From CAWCAW01 sp963793645 (lineage in GTDB: Bacteria > Actinomycetota > Acidimicrobiia > Acidimicrobiales > UBA8190), in NCBI GenBank assembly GCA_963793645.1, contig CAWCAW010000010.1:502367-566366 (forward strand): DNA of 64,000 nt. Reading direction: 5' to 3'. The first letter of the stretch is position 1, and each line of letters begins with the position of its first letter. The notes under the pieces are model-generated. The model was not told the DNA's origin. It ran no database searches and was given only the letters and a program-made list of their open reading frames with translations. Both the position numbers and the translations under genes were made by a program. Below are positions 63,927-64,000 of this stretch, in pieces.

Positions 63927-64000
63927 TTAAGTTTCCAATATGACTTCCGGGCTGGAAAGAAGAGTTCGCGATCACTAGTAGCAGCGTGCGAGTCGACTTT

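Noticed and set aside
36032..64000. Right part as a genomic island acquired by the actinobacterium
   Set aside because: It contains outer-membrane systems (Wza, TonB-dependent receptor, OmpA-domain protein) that a Gram-positive-type host would not use. Misassembly is simpler.

Overview
The window is a composite of two taxonomically unlike pieces that meet at about position 36,030. The left piece (1-36,030) is visibly GC-rich. It carries actinobacterial gene types: an MptB-like polyprenol-phosphomannose mannosyltransferase, an F420-type LLM oxidoreductase, a SigE-type sigma factor, DUF5996, GH76 and GH5 secreted glycosidases, and a ferritin-like PF10118 protein. Together these suggest an uncultured soil or sediment actinobacterium, possibly Acidimicrobiia-like. 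The right piece (36,030-64,000) is visibly less GC-rich. It carries an exopolysaccharide locus (Wza, Wzz, ExeA-type ATPase, degenerate BY-kinase, NusG paralogue, WbaP-type transferase, WecG), a 1,373-residue Oar-like TonB-dependent receptor, and several large secreted or lipoprotein adhesin-like genes, which is typical of Acidobacteriota. The join lies inside a truncated ISL3-family transposase on one side and the first ~51 residues of a Wzx-type flippase on the other. An assembly misjoin at a repeat is the simplest reading.

Left layout. 1-5.9 kb: partial hypothetical, GNAT acetyltransferase, coiled-coil protein, MptB-like transferase, LLM oxidoreductase and an orphan protein. 6-12.6 kb: secreted or surface proteins (collagen-like, seven-repeat FG-GAP propeller, Cys-repeat/Ig protein). 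12.6-15.4 kb: small hypothetical, DUF5996, and a sigma factor with an overlapping membrane partner gene. 15.7-21.4 kb: a nested insertion. A secreted FnIII/Calx-beta-like gene is split by an IS256-family element with an 8-bp target duplication. That IS transposase is in turn split by a RIT element (three overlapping tyrosine recombinase genes with 90-bp perfect inverted repeats). Both broken genes can be rejoined in frame on paper. 21.5-24.6 kb: GH5 and GH76 glycosidases. 25-34.8 kb: mixed metabolic genes, including a SnoaL-like/FAD monooxygenase pair, VOC protein, hydrolase, methyltransferase, a PF10118/TetR divergent pair with a palindromic operator, DUF4345, and a 3-hydroxyisobutyrate dehydrogenase-like enzyme. 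The ISL3 transposase ends this part.

Right layout. 36.0-43.8 kb: a minus-strand exopolysaccharide operon. 44.3-50.8 kb: ECF sigma factor, TonB-dependent receptor and lipoprotein. 51.3-59.5 kb: PBP-like secreted protein, esterase-like protein, methyltransferase, four-repeat Ig-like lipoprotein, and OmpA-domain protein. 60-64 kb: P450, UDP-glucose dehydrogenase and a glycosyltransferase, each broken by frameshifts.

At least 13 apparent single-base frameshifts interrupt ten otherwise well-conserved coding regions. All are +1 or -1, often in short repeats or homopolymer runs, and some compensate each other within one gene. Indel errors in the assembled sequence are therefore a serious possibility, and those genes should not be taken as true pseudogenes without checking reads.
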